From: Nymphaea colorata
Lineage: Eukaryota > Streptophyta > Magnoliopsida > Nymphaeales > Nymphaeaceae
Assembly (NCBI RefSeq): GCF_008831285.2
Contig: NC_045144.1
Span: 6,038,575-6,102,574, forward strand
Length of the DNA: 64,000 bases
Reading direction: 5' to 3'
In this document: positions 35,327 to 49,076 of the stretch, piece after piece
Numbering within the stretch: the stretch's first letter is position 1
Layout of the letters: each line of letters opens with the position of its first letter
Notes under the pieces: generated by a model
Database searches by the model: none
Seen by the model: the letters and a program-made list of their open reading frames with translations, nothing else
What the model was told of the DNA's origin: nothing
Translations under genes and position numbers: made by a program

Positions 35327-38300
35327 ATGGCTGCAAAAAGAAGTTGTAGAGTTGCCTTCCTTTTAGCATCGACCCTTCTCCTTCTATCGACTCTTACTAA
35401 CCCTTGTTGTTGTTCGTCTTCCTCTTCCTTTAATGACTATAACACCACCGCCATAACATCCTTCTGCAACTCCACCCCCTACCCTCCACGCTGCTTAGAA
35501 ATATCGAAGCTTCTTTCTATTGGAATCCCCAATATAGGCCTCAATCTGAACCTGCCTCCGGCCATCCTCAGCCTCGGCCACCACACCCTCCAGCAGGCCC
35601 TCTCCGAGGCCTCGAAGCTCACCAGCACCATCGTCGCCCTCGGGTCCGCCGGCATCGTCGAGAAGCTCAGGGGAACCATCGACGACTGCAAGGAGCTGCA
35701 CTACGTCACGCTCGACCTCCTCCAGTCCTCCATCTCCGACACCTCCGGCCAGAACGCGGTGGCCTTCCTCAGCGCTGCGCTCACCAACAAGCAGACGTGC
35801 TTGGAAGGGCTGGAGTCCGCTTCCGGACTCTTCAAGCCACTCTTCATTGCCAGCCTGAATTCGGTATACGAGCTTGTGCACAACGCGCTCGCCATTTTCG
35901 TGAAAGGATCGGCGCCGGCGGCGGAGGACAAGGGGGCCGCCAGGGAGGGTCGGCGGACGGCGGAGCAATTCCCTTCCTGGCTGGATAAAAAGGACCGGAG
36001 GCTGCTGCAGAGCTCGGGGTCGGAGGACGGGGACAGCAACGACACCGTTCTGGTCGTTGCGCAGGACGGCAGCGGCGACTACACCACCATATCAGACGCA
36101 ATCCAGGCGGTGCCGGACAAGAGTCCGACGAGGGTGGTGGTGTACGTGAGGGAGGGCGTCTACGACGAGAATGTGGAGATACCGAGGAGAAAGCAGTATG
36201 TGGCGCTACTGGGGGATGGCGCGGACCGCACCATCGTCACCGGCAACCGGAGCGTCGGCGACGGCTGGACAACCTTCCGTTCGGCAACCGTCGGTGAGTC
36301 AGCTACATAATTCTTCTGCAATTTTACTATTAATACACAGATTTAGGAGAATTCAAACACGCCGGACGTCAGATCTTGCCAGAACTGTTAGACTAATACA
36401 CCGTCTATATTCACATTTTGCCTCAAATTCCTTAAATCATCATAAACTGTGGCTAAAAATATCATAAATCATTATTATACCATAACTTACGCTAATTCTC
36501 CTATAATGCTTGTTATTTAGTGATAATTTTGGTGATAATTTTCAAAATTTTAACTATCCCACTAGTCAAAAAAATTTGACTCTCTTCTGTATTAAATTCC
36601 AAAAATCCGACTGATATTGAAAAAAATAATTAATAAATAAGTATGTATCTAACAATATTTTGAGAGGATTGATCAATAATTATTTCAATAAGTTCACAAC
36701 TTTCTTTTATAAATTTTACGCATTTGAAAGTCAAATTTAAAAAATATCCTTTTTCTGGCTCCACCAGTCACATGCAAGGGTTTTGATGGTGGGGACCGCA
36801 GGGAGAATGAGTTCTCCAGTATTTTTGTAATTTTCGCAAAATCTGGCAGCCGGGTTTTCAGAAAGATCTTATAACTTTCGGCGTGGGCGTGTTCGTGTGT
36901 TTGTGTTTTTTAATATATATATATATATAATTTTTTTGACGGCGAACATCGTGATCTTCATGTTTCAAAACCCATGAGAAATTAATTTATTACCATTTCA
37001 TTTTATATTTAATATTATATTCTTAAATAAATTACGGTGTTAACCTATAAAGTCTCAAAAAATTCTTAGTTGCTAAAATTTCGATTCATGTTTTTGAGAA
37101 CATCCAAATCGATCTATTTTAGATTGGATATCCGACTGAATTGATCTAAAAAATCAAATATAGAAAAAAATTTAATATTCAATGTGGATCGGATTTGGAT
37201 TCAAGAGGTGACATTCGATCAGATTCAGACTTGGATTCAAATATACATAAACATTCTATTGGATTAAGATACATATTCAGATCAGATTTATTTCTATACA
37301 AATATCTTATATCTAATGCTCTTACATTTTGAAAATTAGTAAAATTTGGTTTAAAATTCGAATACAAATATAAAAATCAGATTCGAATCACATTTTGCTT
37401 GTGAAATCGGATCTCAGATTTGGGTATGACTTTTTCTTTCTTTATTCCTATGCGACTCTGAATTCAAATCCAGGTACCTATGCTGTATTTTTTTTCATAT
37501 TCTTTGTATTCTTTCTCAATTTTAATGGAAGGGAAAACCTAGCCCGATTTCATCGAATTCAAAACCAATATGTGAATATAAAAAAAAAACAGATACAGTT
37601 GAAGTTGAAGGTATATATCCCTACCTAAAAGTTAGAAATGTGAGTAAAAATTTTGAAAAAAAAATCTTAAAAATGCAACTTCTAAAGTCCAGTTGTACAA
37701 ATTTGTGTATTCACATTGCATTAATTAATGGGCCCTCTATTTGGAACAAATGACAAGATTGATGAAACATTCTCATGTGCCTGTGCTGGGGTGTGTGCAA
37801 CTTGTATCTTGGCGACCAATGGTGCCGGAGTCACATATAGGCAAGTGTGGGCAGTTGTCCGAATTAGCCCCACAAAAATTATTTACGTTCATATATATGT
37901 TTTCAAAGATCCACTCATTTATATATGGTGGAGCCCCTTAAGGTATGATCAGGGGCTTTAATTAGTACCCATCAATCTTAAATTCCTGGTTTCGCCACTG
38001 CTCAGGTCGTGTTATTTATAGATTTTTTTTTTCAAGAAATAGTAAATTTATGTGGATTTATAATGGATCGTTTCCTCCCATTTTTTTGGTTAGCATCAGT
38101 CTATCAGATCTATTGTAAATATAATTTAAGGGGTTTGGTGTAGTTGGTCGGATCAATGACTGGTAGAAGGTCAGTTCCTCATTCGAATTTGGTGATTGTT
38201 AACTCTTGGCTTCTGATCAGTTGTATAGAGAATCAGAAATTCTTGCACCATCTTCCTCTACTTGGCTGCATTGAATTCTATTTTCAACCTACCTGTTGCT

Positions 38301-41300
38301 TATATTTTTCAAAAGAATTAGTTTTGATACTTTTTTTTTTAAAAGGCTTGACTTTTCATTAAAACTGCTAGATAAAGATGGAGTGTATTTTTTTTCATTG
38401 GAAACAAAAGGAAAATTTGCTGGAATTTTTTATTTTCAATATTATCATATGCATTACATTCTTCAGTTTTATCCAGCTTTGTTTGCTTTTTCAGTGAACA
38501 AAAATTCACTTTAAAACTTTATTTGACAGTTTTCATGAATAGCAGTTATCTTTAAAAAAGCACAGAATTTATTTTTTTATTTTTTAATTATGACCAAAGT
38601 AGGCTTCAAAGTGAAAATTTTCCTTTCTCTAGTTTTCTCTTATCTAACACAGTTTTATGAAAACTTGGTTTTTACTTAAATCAAAATTTTTAATAAATTC
38701 TCAAACCATGGTTCCTTTTTGTTTGTGCAACACACCTACAACCCAATTTTCATGAATTACCTAGAAGGGTCAGTTTTTCTTTTTCTCCCCTTCTTACAAA
38801 ACCTGGTTTTTGTAAATCCGGAGTTTTTTTCCTCAAACCCAGTTTTGACGGTGCCCACATGCTCTAAAAGTTTTGTTTTGAAGACAGATTTAGGTTTTGC
38901 TGCTAAAGTTTGGTTTTAGAGTGTCATCCAAACGCCTCATAAACCTTTTTGCATTTTATATGTAAGTATATTGGCCTATATATACCACATTATCCCCTTG
39001 CTGATATAATATAGGGTCTATTTAGGTTTATATTTTTTCACTTTTAAAATATATTTAAAATAATTTAAAATACTTTTAAACTCAAAAATACGAAAATAAG
39101 GGATGACACCAAAATGATATCAATATGCCACCGACACTATTATTCTGGAGAGGTCTTCTTTCTAGGACATTTAAACATTCTTTTATTGACATTATTTATA
39201 TAAAAAGTAAATTGTTTGACAATAGGAACAATAACATACTTTTTAGCTCAAGGGTTGTACAAATTTATGGACCATTAAAACATAGTGCTTCATAAATTTA
39301 CTCCAACTATTTTGTAGACATAATGAAACAATCTATTACAGTTCACATTGTCAAACGACTTTTAAGAAGCCGTTTGACAACAGTAACTTATTGTTACTGT
39401 CCCATAAATCTGTGCTCATGGCCTTGTAAATGCAAGTCAAAATATTTAAATATTTAAAGTTAAAACGTCTTCATATATTTGTTAAAATCTTTTCAAAACT
39501 TTTAAGTTAAGTGTACTTAAACGAAAATGGTAGTCAAATCGGCGGCTTTCTCAAGAATCATCTCTCACAAAAGCACCATTCCGATCGGATGGTAAAAATT
39601 AATATACATTATTGCACATATTTTAAATGGAGTAGTCAAAATTTATTTATAGGGAAAAGGGTAGGGGTTTCGGCTCTCTTGTTGGATAAATTATGTGGTC
39701 AATTCATGTATTTTCAGCTGGTTTCCACAATTCCAACCATACAATAATCATGAAAAATACTTGATCTAAACTCAATTTTATAAGGATTTTAAGATCGACC
39801 ATCTGCAACTCTTTCAATTCCTAATTGAAGTCTAAGATTTTTCTTCACTTCTTTTTTTCCTCCTTATTGTTCTTAGCATTTTTCATTTCACTTGTGCAGT
39901 TAGACTTTTGAAAAATATTTAAAAGGCACCACATGGTTCATTAAAGCTTATGCTTAATCACTGAAGTGGTTCCTCTCAATTAGATTACCTGTGATTTTGG
40001 TAGTGATTTTTTCCCCTTCTTAAATGATTATACTTATTTTTTTCGATGGACGACTATACTTAAAGAATTTGGCACGAGTCAATTGGGCACTCTTTTTTCT
40101 TCCTTAATATATATTTTTTATTTTTTATATAATATTTTTTTAATGACCATACAACTGTTATTTCTGAAGCTGCAACTAATAAATATCTAGATATTTTTGG
40201 TACCTCCGACCTTGTTCAGAATTAACGTCATATATAATTTCAAATTATTGGGATGCCTCTGGAATTTATTGGACGGATCTCCATTTAATGCACATCTCAT
40301 GGGTGGGAATGCCAAACACGACTTTATGCAATTATTGGTTTTATTCGAAGAATTGACAACAAGGTAGACACCAATAATTAAAAGCATGGGGGTCTAAGAA
40401 TTTTTTGGTTGAAAGACATTATTAATATATAAAATTTTTTTAAAAGGCAGTTAATATGTAAATACTGAAATGACTATGAGGTACCAATATAAAAATAAAG
40501 AAATTTATGTGAGCTCGTGTGGGCAATTGCCCGCACTAGCTTCCATGTACCTCTGCCACTGGTCGGAACAGGTTATAAGCTATGACCTCTAACAAGGGAC
40601 CATGTGTTATAGGCTGAAAATAACCAAAATACTCTTCTCAGTTAAATGAAAAACCCTCCACCTAGCGCAAAAATAGAACTTAGTAAAAACTTCTCCCTAT
40701 AAAATTACCAAAAGACCCTCTGGTAAAACATGAGAACATGCCTTGAGAATAAAAGGGTTCCCATGGGAAGGGGTTGAACATATAATCTGCCTGATTATAC
40801 CTAAAGAAAAAAAAAATATAATTTTTAAATTGGTTAAAGACTTTTTTTTTCTTGTATTCTGAGGCTCAGTTCCACAAAAATTATGGATAAATTTGCACAC
40901 AACCACTCAATGATTAATGTATTTATCAATTACCATCTAATGAACATTTCAAAATCAAATCGCAGACAACCACTTCATTTTATAAAATGGTCCACAATCA
41001 TATTGTTTATGAATGAAAACTATTCAAACATACTGAAAACGACCGTTTTACCTTTCTATTTCTTTTTTATTAGGCATAAAATGGTCTTCTTAAATTTATG
41101 AGTCATAGTTTACATTGATGAAAATGTGTATATGTGAATGACCTTATAAAGCCAGGCAGTTGTTTGTAAAATTTTTAAACGCCAGGGAGTTCTACATAAA
41201 TATGTCTAAAATCAAGCATGCTTGTCCCATCTTTAGATCAATTTCATATTACATCAAGAAAAAAAAAAAAAATCAACTCCTCTTGTGACCGAATTTAAAA

Positions 41301-44300
41301 CAAACACAGATTGTGGTTTGATAAGGAATCCATGCTTGTATCTTTTTTGAAATTTCAATTTGGTTGGACTGTTTTATTTCTCAACACAAAGTTTTTCTTT
41401 GTTGCCCATCATCATTCAAAGTTCTAGTCATGACTTCCCAGTTTTAGGTTGCAAGATTTTAGAGCTATTGATGCACATGATTCCATCACATATGTTGATG
41501 CATAAAACAATATATGCTAATCTAGAAGCACCCACTTTTGGCTTTCTATATGCTTTTAGTGTGGGCCTAGACTAGTGCTTGTTTCACAAGATATTTTTGG
41601 TGCAAGTTCTGTTGGAATAGTTATACATGGAAGAGGGTAAGATCCTTGTAAATTTAATAGCATAGTAATTGAAAAGATAACAAGGGAAAAAAGTAAGGGA
41701 ACAAGTGATCACATGGAGAGGAAAACATAAAGAATGAAAGGTCTATTTTCTATAAAACTCAAGCTGGTTATATGCACCTGCCGGAGCACAAAACATTGTG
41801 CACCACCTTGTGTAAAGGATTTTTTTTTTTTTACAAGGACAAAAAGGTAATGAAAAAATTAAAAGTCCAAAAAGATTTTTTTTTAAATCACTAAAAGCTC
41901 GATATTTTAATATCCATTTTATTGAAAATTTATATGTAATGATAATATTTTATTACAATTAATTATCTTTATATTTTATTTTATATATTAAAAAATATAT
42001 TTTTAAATCTAATCGAGCCGAACCCAGGCCGGGCTCGGGTTTCAGGTGTTGGGCCAGCCCGAGCCCGACTCCTTATCGGTCCAAGCAGAGCGGGGCCAGC
42101 CCGATGCCCAGGCTTAGTGTATATATGTTGCATGCACAGGGTGTACATGTAACTCACTCCTTGCAAAACTCCTTTCTCAATAAGATCTACGAGACACTAA
42201 CGCAGGAGCGCAAGCAGGAGATGGGTAGCTATGGACTTGATTTTTACTTATTGTCTTCTTTTAGTTGGATCCAGATCCAGGGATCCACTTTTAGTTTACA
42301 TAAGGACGTTTAGGCTTCTAGTTAATTGCATTCTATTTTGCATCTCTTTCGATTCCTCCTTCGATTAATTAGTCATTGATCGTGGATTAGAGGAGAAGTC
42401 ATCTCTTCCATTGCATTAGAAACTCAAAGGATAGAGGAATAGAAAAATTTTGAAGGATGCAGAAGACACATATTATTAAATGACACTTGTATTAAAAGAT
42501 AGCAAGTCAAAAATGTTAATTGAATCAAACCAACTTTTAAATATTTTGTAATGTGACAGACCACTAAGTTCACCTTTGCTCATGACTGGGGACATTTATT
42601 TTCAGTCTTTTTGGCAAAGATAATATTATGTTACTGTTCACATACTGCTTCGTAAATCTGCCACAAAGATTGGAGATGATTTATGGTACATTGTATTATG
42701 AATTGTCCGAAACTTTTGGGTAGATTCATAGAACAAGATTATCCTGATCGATTAAGGACAGAGCCGAGGGGCTGGTAGGAGCCATGACTCACATGATATT
42801 TTGAAAAATAAAAATTTAAGATTTAATATTTTATAAAATTTTAATTTGGTACATGTAAAATTTAGAAAAATATATTTGGCAGTTGCTAAAAACTTTCGGC
42901 TCCTCTAAGGGACAGTTCTGGCTCCTTTCTTATCTTAGGTGGGTCTCACACGCTTTTGGAATGACCGGCGCTTATTATGAGAAGGCAATAGCAATACTTC
43001 CTGCTTGGACATTGGCTTGTAGATCATAGCTATCAAACACATGTGTCGGATGCTGCCGGATGATTAATAGAGATCAAACACTATATATATATATATTATA
43101 TTCAACTTTATTTTCTAAATTTCAAAATCTCAGAGAATAAAAAATCAAGTCGATCCCCTAAATTAAATAAAATTTCTGCAAACTTTCGTAGGGGCTTAAT
43201 ATATTTTCAAAAACATTTAAAAGAACCACATTAACTTTTTTGAAAATGTTAATCAATAAAATTATATATAAAAGAGCTAGTTGGTACGTTTCGGCAAGGG
43301 AAATAACAGTGTCCCGTGTTTGCAGCTGTGGTGGGGGAGGGATTTCTGGCACGCGACATAACGTTCCGGAACACGGCCGGCCCGTCTAAAGGCCAGGCCG
43401 TCGCTCTCCGGGTCGGGTCGGACCTATCGGCGGTGTACAGGTGCTACATAGAGGGTTACCAGGACTCTCTCTACGCCCATTCGCTCCGGCAGTTTTACCG
43501 GGAGAACGTGATCGCGGGGACGGTGGACTTCATTTTCGGGAATGCGGCGGCCGTGTTCCAGGCATCCCAGGTGGTGGCCAGGAACCCGCTGCACGGCCAG
43601 GCTAATACAGTGACGGCACAAGGGCGGTTCGACCCGGACCAGAAGACGGGCTTCTCCTTCCAAGGCTGCACGCTTCTACCAGACCAGGATCTGGCCGTCA
43701 ACCTGGGGAAAGTGAAGACCTACCTCGGCCGGCCATGGCGACTCTACTCCACCACAGTCTTCATGGAGTCTTACCTTGAGCAGCACATCGACCCCTCCGG
43801 GTGGTCGCCGTGGTCAGGTAATCCGCGTCCCTCCTTTCCATCTCCATAGGGATGCCGGACTTTTAACTTATCAGTTTTTTTCCGACATTCACATATTTCA
43901 GATTCGAATGCGAACAAAGAAAATTCATAGTTGAATCCAAATCTAAAATCAGATTTCACAATCTCAATCTGATTTTGACATCTACACTCAAAATCCAAAT
44001 TCAAATCTGAATCCGAATTTTGAATTGAATTCAAGATTTTCAAAATGTAAGCACATTTGAATAGAAAATATTTATTTAAAATTAAATATGATCTGAATTC
44101 AATTCTTATTGCATATTATGTATATTCCAATCCAAATCCAATCACTTTGTAAATCCAAATCTGACCCGATTTTTTAATCTGATTAATTTTCTTTTTTCAT
44201 GTCTGATTTTTTCCTATATTAGTACCTTATGGAAACTTAATTTGTAGATATAATTGCCCTGCTATAAAGTTAGAATCTAATGTATTAGTGCCCCTCAGTC

Positions 44301-44990
44301 GGAAATTTTCAGCTTCACCACTAGTTTGCAGTTATTGATGCACGATTCATTGAGAGTTCAGATTGAGCGAAAAGAGTATTTCATCTGTCACCCACAAGAG
44401 GGCAAAAGCTTCTACCGAGCCCCTTATTCCCTTATGATATATGGTATATTTCGGTACCTCAAGTGCCACTTCCGCTATATGCTAACTTGCATATCAGTGA
44501 CTCTTTTTCTTTTCAAACGGACATAAACATATCGACAAAATTATAATGTCTTTGATATATATAGGCACACATGATATGAGTAGAAAATTGTTGATGTCAT
44601 GACACAATGCTAAATGCGGATCATTAGATCTCTCGTCTCCACTTATAAGTCTAAATAAATCTTGCTTATATCATGCCAACCATTTTCCTTTGAATTAAAG
44701 AGGGTTGAAGCCCTCCGCTTCCCCATGCCTCCTGTGCCCAGGGCTGCGTTGGTGTCTGAATCATCCTACTTGGTGTGGTGTGTTACATTACAGGGGATAT
44801 GGGCCTGGCAACGCTTTACTATGGTGAGTACGCCAACACCGGACCATCTTCAGACACAAGCAGCCGCGTCACCTGGCCCGGTTTCCACATTATGTCTTAT
44901 GAAGAAGCTACAAACTTCACAGTGCCTTCACTCATCCTAGGCGACCAGTGGCTGGATTCGACCTCTGTTCCTTACAATGCAAGTCTGTAA
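35327..44990 (+). CDS. Pectin methylesterase with inhibitor pro-domain (group 2 / type I PME)
   Basis: Three exons, 35327-36293, 43326-43817 and 44794-44990, join in phase to a 551-residue protein, normal for the family. It de-esterifies homogalacturonan in the cell wall. Residues 1-24 are a hydrophobic signal sequence. The inhibitor domain (about 40-195) has cysteines at 47, 56, 121 and 158. RRLL at 224-227 is the processing motif between pro-domain and enzyme. The catalytic domain (about 240-540) has GQAVAL with Q346, QDSLY with Q368 and D369, GTVDFIFG with D390, and GRPW with R458 and W460, so all key residues are present. Intron 1 is 7032 bases, unusually long, and holds several repeats; intron 2 is 976 bases. 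Exon 1 is GC-rich compared with its surroundings. Which PME paralogue it is cannot be told. Confidence 0.95.
37080..37430. repeat. GATTCAGATTC-type interspersed repeat in PME intron 1
   Basis: A patchwork of CGGATTTGGATTC and CAGATTCAGAC motifs. Similar sequence occurs at 29740-29900, 43880-44190, 50409-50567 and 63456-63859. The last of these has defined TGTCAAT termini. Confidence 0.45.
37820..38000 (+). repeat. Interspersed GAGCCACATGTGG repeat, copy 4
   Basis: CCGGAGTCACATATAGGCAAG, then GTGTGGGCAGTTGTCCGAATTAGCCCCACAAA, an AT-rich body and GGTTTCGCCACTGC at the end. It lies in PME intron 1. Confidence 0.5.
38130..38230 (+). mobile_element. Possible tRNA-derived SINE fragment
   Basis: GTGTAGTTGGTCGGATCAATG resembles an RNA polymerase III A box. 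CCTCATTCGAATTTGG about 45 bases later resembles a B box. The spacing fits a tRNA-like promoter, but no tail or target duplication was found. Confidence 0.3.
41893..42116. mobile_element. 5'-truncated hAT-like MITE
   Basis: The right half matches the family of 26935-27189: AT-rich centre, AATCGAGCCGAACCC, GGTGTTGGGCCAGCCCG, and an end CGATGCCCAGGCTTA. The left terminus is missing. It lies in PME intron 1. Confidence 0.55.
42773..42912. mobile_element. MITE-like repeat in PME intron 1
   Basis: GGGGCTGGTAGGAGCCATG at the left, an AT-rich core with GGTACATGTAAAATTT, and TTTCGGCTCCTCTAAGGG at the right. Ends and core resemble 6431-6600 and 24654-24822. Confidence 0.45.
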
Positions 44991-45336
44991 GTGCCAAGCA
45001 ATTGTTCAGGCAAGAGAGGATGCAGCTGTTCTGCAATCCGGTCTAGAAGATATATACAAACAACATAAAGCTAGCGATGTTGTGAAATCTTATTGTATAT
45101 CTTTTATCTGCCGGTAACTTTTTCAATTGTTTAATTAATCCTTCCCCTTGGAGGAAAAATGTACAATATCTGTATGCTTTTTTTTTTTTTTTTTTGAGTA
45201 AACCTTTTTAAACTGAGAGCTCCTTATGACCAATATTGCAGTTCTCTGATCGAATCATTTATTTCATAATGAAAGCAAAATTAAAATAATGTAAGCATTT
45301 AGTTACATCATTTTGGCAAAAGAAAATAGCTGTTAT

Positions 45337-45958
45337 ATAGGAAATTCGGCCACTACCGAACATAACCCTACCCATCTTAATTAAAAAAAAAAATGAAAGA
45401 ATACAAAATGGACTTAAGGACTTCCCAAAAGGTCACCCATCAAAGTACTATTCTTTTTTTTTTTTTTTTTTTTAAACTTAGAATCAACAAAATAAAGAAA
45501 AGTGGGTCTCTTTTTTGCATAGTAGATTTAGAAACTAAAGCTTTTTACCTGTCATACCTGTTTTAGGATGAGATGAGTAAGTTAAAACTACCATTTAGAC
45601 CTTGTGCTCAAATTTTGTTCTTTAGTTTTCCTAGGCATCTTCATATAGAAAATTGGCCTACTACCAAACATATTCCTCCCTATCTTTATTCAAAAAGAAC
45701 AAAGAACAAAAAAGAAAATGCAGCACAAGAACTTTCCAAAAAGTCACTATCCCAGTACTACTCCTACCTTAACTTTTTTTTTTAAATAACTTGGAATCAA
45801 CAAAAAGAAAGAAACGTAGGTTTCTTTTTTGCAACATGAAGCAGGGTCAGAAACAAAGCATTTTTAGCTGTCATACCAGTTTTAGGATGAGAACAGTGTA
45901 AGTTTAAACTATCCTTTGGACCTTGTGCTCAAATTTAGTTCTTTAGTTTTGCTAGGCA
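45337..45958. repeat. Diverged tandem duplication, period about 310 bp
   Basis: Copy 1 starts near 45341 with TTCGGCCACTACCGAACAT. Copy 2 starts near 45650 with TTGGCCTACTACCAAACAT. Both continue through an AAAGAA-rich stretch, a poly-T run, GGAATCAACAAAA, GTCATACC and CCTTGTGCTCAAATTT. It lies downstream of the PME gene. No coding content. Confidence 0.75.
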
Positions 45959-45959
45959 C

Positions 45960-47310
45960 CGACAAGGCCATGGAAGTTGAGGGTTCCACTTTCACCTGAG
46001 AATTAGGGTAAGGTCCTGGCTACCCAGAGTTTTAAACATACTTATTATTTAAGTTATACTGCTTTGTTTTACAGTTTTATCTACATTTGGTTTGTTTCTT
46101 ACTATTTTTCAGTTTTGTAGACTTAGAGAGATAGTAATTATAAAACTGACCTATATTAAGGTGTCAATATGGCGGTTAAAAAATAGATATCTTTGCTATT
46201 GTAGATATATTTTTTCTTTCTATTCTTGCGGATGGATCCATATCTTTTTATAGTTCAAGTCATGACTTTTCAATAATATCCAAAACTTTCTATTCTTAGA
46301 GGCTGTTTGGCACTAGGAACAAGGTGTAAGCTTATGGAACACTAGAATAAGGTGTAAGCTTATGGAATACTAGAACAAGTGCCTCATGAATCTACCACAA
46401 ATATTGAGGTAGATTCAGGCAAACTCACATCATATCCTTACTTCGAAACGACACCTTAGGCACCGCAATCAGGGTAACATGATCCTTCTATTCGATTATC
46501 TTCTAATGTGCATGAGAAAGGGGAAAGAAATGGGACATGGAGGAGGGAAAGGAAGGAAGTGGACATATATGGATGAGTCAGTGGAGGAGTCAGAAATTTT
46601 TTGGATAAGCACTCATTCAGAGATTTTCATATCCGAATAAGGGGCACCCATACATATAACAAAGCAAATATTTGAATATGAAAATAACTAAACATTGAGG
46701 GGCTGGTGTGGCAGTTGGCTCTGCCACTTGAAGGAGTTATAATCATATGAACTTGATTTTCTTGTGATAAACAATGCTATGTAACTTCATATGTATGTAA
46801 CACAACTATAATTTGAACTTTTTTGGATTATATTATATATATATATATATGTTGTAGTTTTTCTATTTGAGTTTGGATTGAGAAATCCTTCAGCTTCTCA
46901 CAACAGATTGTCTAATGCATTGCAGCGGGTAACATATTGAATCTCACCTGCCCGATGCAATGTATTAAGTGGTGGCAATTAAGCAGAGTCAAGATAGGAT
47001 TTCAGCTCCTTTACTTTCTTGTCTTTTTATCTATTGTCTTTTTTAATCTATTTTCTATATTTTCACCAGAACTCTGATTACTCACAATGAAGCAAGCCAA
47101 GAGACGTCTTCATCAAGTTGCCAATTATATCTTATTTTCCCAATGCACCACTTTCAAATGGGGACGATTTGGCATCTCAAGAATTCATGGAAGCTGAAAA
47201 TATAGACACGTCTCCTAGTCTCGCTTCATTAGGAACTGCTACTTCTGAAAACCAGTAAACTACTACTCTTGAAAACCAGCAGCAACCTATTTCTATTGCA
47301 CAGCAAGACT
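45960..47310. other. Intergenic region without genes; one GAGCCA-family repeat
   Basis: AT-rich. At 46590-46735 there is a further copy of the interspersed repeat family (GGAGTCAGAAATTTTTT, GGGGCACCCATAC and GGCTCTGCCACTTG). A direct duplication of AAGGTGTAAGCTTATGGAA occurs near 46320-46370. Confidence 0.4.
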
Positions 47311-47319
47311 ATCATGTCC

Positions 47320-48863
47320 ATCCAATGATCACTCGTTCCATGACTGGCTCCCTAACTTCAAAAACTTTTAATGTTACAACTGATCACAAGGAACCTACAA
47401 CGTTCAAGAAGCTGCTACTCACGTGGAATGGTGGCAAGCTATGGTTAAAGAGTTTTTTTCCCTCAAGCATAACAAAACGTGGCATCTTGTACCGCCTGAT
47501 CCAAAGTTGAATATTATCAACTCGAAATGGGTCTATAAATTGAAACGCAATGCAGATGGAATCGCTTGAGGTTTTCTACAAGAAGCAGGAATTGACTACT
47601 CTCAAACTTTTAGTCTCAACACTATTAAGCCAACCACAGTTAGAGTTTTAATTATTCTAGCTATTCATTATAATTGGATTTTACGGCAACTTGACTTCAA
47701 TAATGCATTTCATAATGGAGATCTTGAAGAAGATATATATATTCACAACCCCAAGGCTTTGAAGACCCTAACCATCTGATCTATGTGTGCAAGCTAGACA
47801 AGGCTTTATATGGCCTCAAACAAGCTTCACGGGTCTGATACCACAGACTCAGTTGTCATTTACAACAACTTGGATTCTCCATTTCTCAATCTGATGCCTC
47901 TTTATTTATCTACTCCAAAGCTCCAAGGGAGTGATTGATTATATCTTTTGGTTTGTGCTGATGACTTCATCATTATGGGCTCCTTTGCAACTTAGTGAAG
48001 CATTCTAGTCAAAGATCTTTTATTTTCTTGGGGTTGAAGTCAAGTGATATCCTCATGATTCATATCTATGTAAAAGCAAATATATTAAAAACATTGTCCA
48101 ACGAGCCAATATGACATCGTCCAAGGCCACAACATCTCTTACTAGCACCAATAAGTCTTACAGAAGTGATTCTCAATTTTTTGATGATCCCTCGTCATAT
48201 CGAAGTGTGGTGGGGGCAGGCTGGCTGGATATTGCTTTTGCAGTAAACTGTGCTTGTCAATTTATGCACTTTCCATCAAAGAATTTTAAAATGTCTAAAT
48301 GGGACGAGTCATATGTCCTTCAAATTATGAAGTCATCATCTCTCCAGCTCGGTATATTTGCATATGTCAATTGGGCAGAAGCTCGTAAGATAGAAAGTCG
48401 AATGCCGGTTTTGTTACATTCTTGGACAATAATGTCGTGTCTTCAAAGAAGCAGCGGACAGCTGCTCGGTCTAGTACCCAGGCTGAATATAAGTTACTCT
48501 CGTGTGCTGTAGAAGAATTATTATGGCTAAAATCACTACTTCAAGAGCTCAGAGAGACAATTTCTTCTTCTCCTATATTGTGGTGCAATAATATAGGTGC
48601 TCTGTATTTGGCATCCTTTTTTTCATGCTGGGACTAAACTCATCGAAGTAAATTTCCATTTAGTGAGAGATCATGTTAACAAAGGAAATTTACAAGTTAA
48701 GTTTATAAGATCAAATGAACAAGTAGCCGATGGCATGAAAAAACCACTCAGCTCAAGCGTGTTCAAATCATTTAGAGACAAGCTAAGCGTTGTTGATCCC
48801 ATGCTCAGCTTGCCAGAGAGTATTAAGGAAGGTGGCGTGAAGAGAAAAGGACGAAAGATTTGA
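47320..48863 (+). pseudogene. Decayed copia Pol fragment (reverse transcriptase - RNase H)
   Basis: Plus-strand frames carry copia landmarks in order: HPMITRSMTGS before the reverse transcriptase, [33 protein letters not shown], a degraded catalytic site CADDFIIMG in place of YVDD, then RNase H pieces RTAARSSTQAEYKLLS and WCNNIGALYLAS, and the C-terminal EQVADGMKKPLSSSVF. There are many stops and at least three frame changes. No LTRs were found. It has diverged clearly from the intact element at 14319-19775. Confidence 0.85.
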
Positions 48864-48890
48864 TTTTAAATTGTTTTGAATATTAGTTGT

Positions 48891-49076
48891 GTTAAGGAAA
48901 GAGATGACAAACCGTGTGAAGCATTAAGGAAAGAGGCAATCAAGGATTACGTGTGGAGAAATAAAGAAAGAAATTCCTGATTGTCAATCTTTATTTCTTT
49001 CCTTATTTCTCCACACGTAATCCTTGATTGCCTCTTTCCTTAATGCTTCACAGTGTTTGTCATCTCTTTACTTAAC
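48891..49076. repeat. 186-bp near-perfect foldback (84-bp arms, 18-base loop)
   Basis: The left arm starts GTTAAGGAAAGAGATGACAA. The right arm ends with its inverse, TTGTCATCTCTTTACTTAAC. Base-by-base pairing gives 84-bp arms with four mismatches and no gaps, and a loop at 48975-48992. It lies between the copia fragment and the 3' side of the SAUR gene. It could be a small MITE or a young inverted-repeat small-RNA locus. Confidence 0.92.

Noticed and set aside
35479-36101. Several antisense open frames over PME exon 1
   Set aside because: GC-rich coding sequence commonly gives antisense frames. None resembles a family, while the sense frame is clear.
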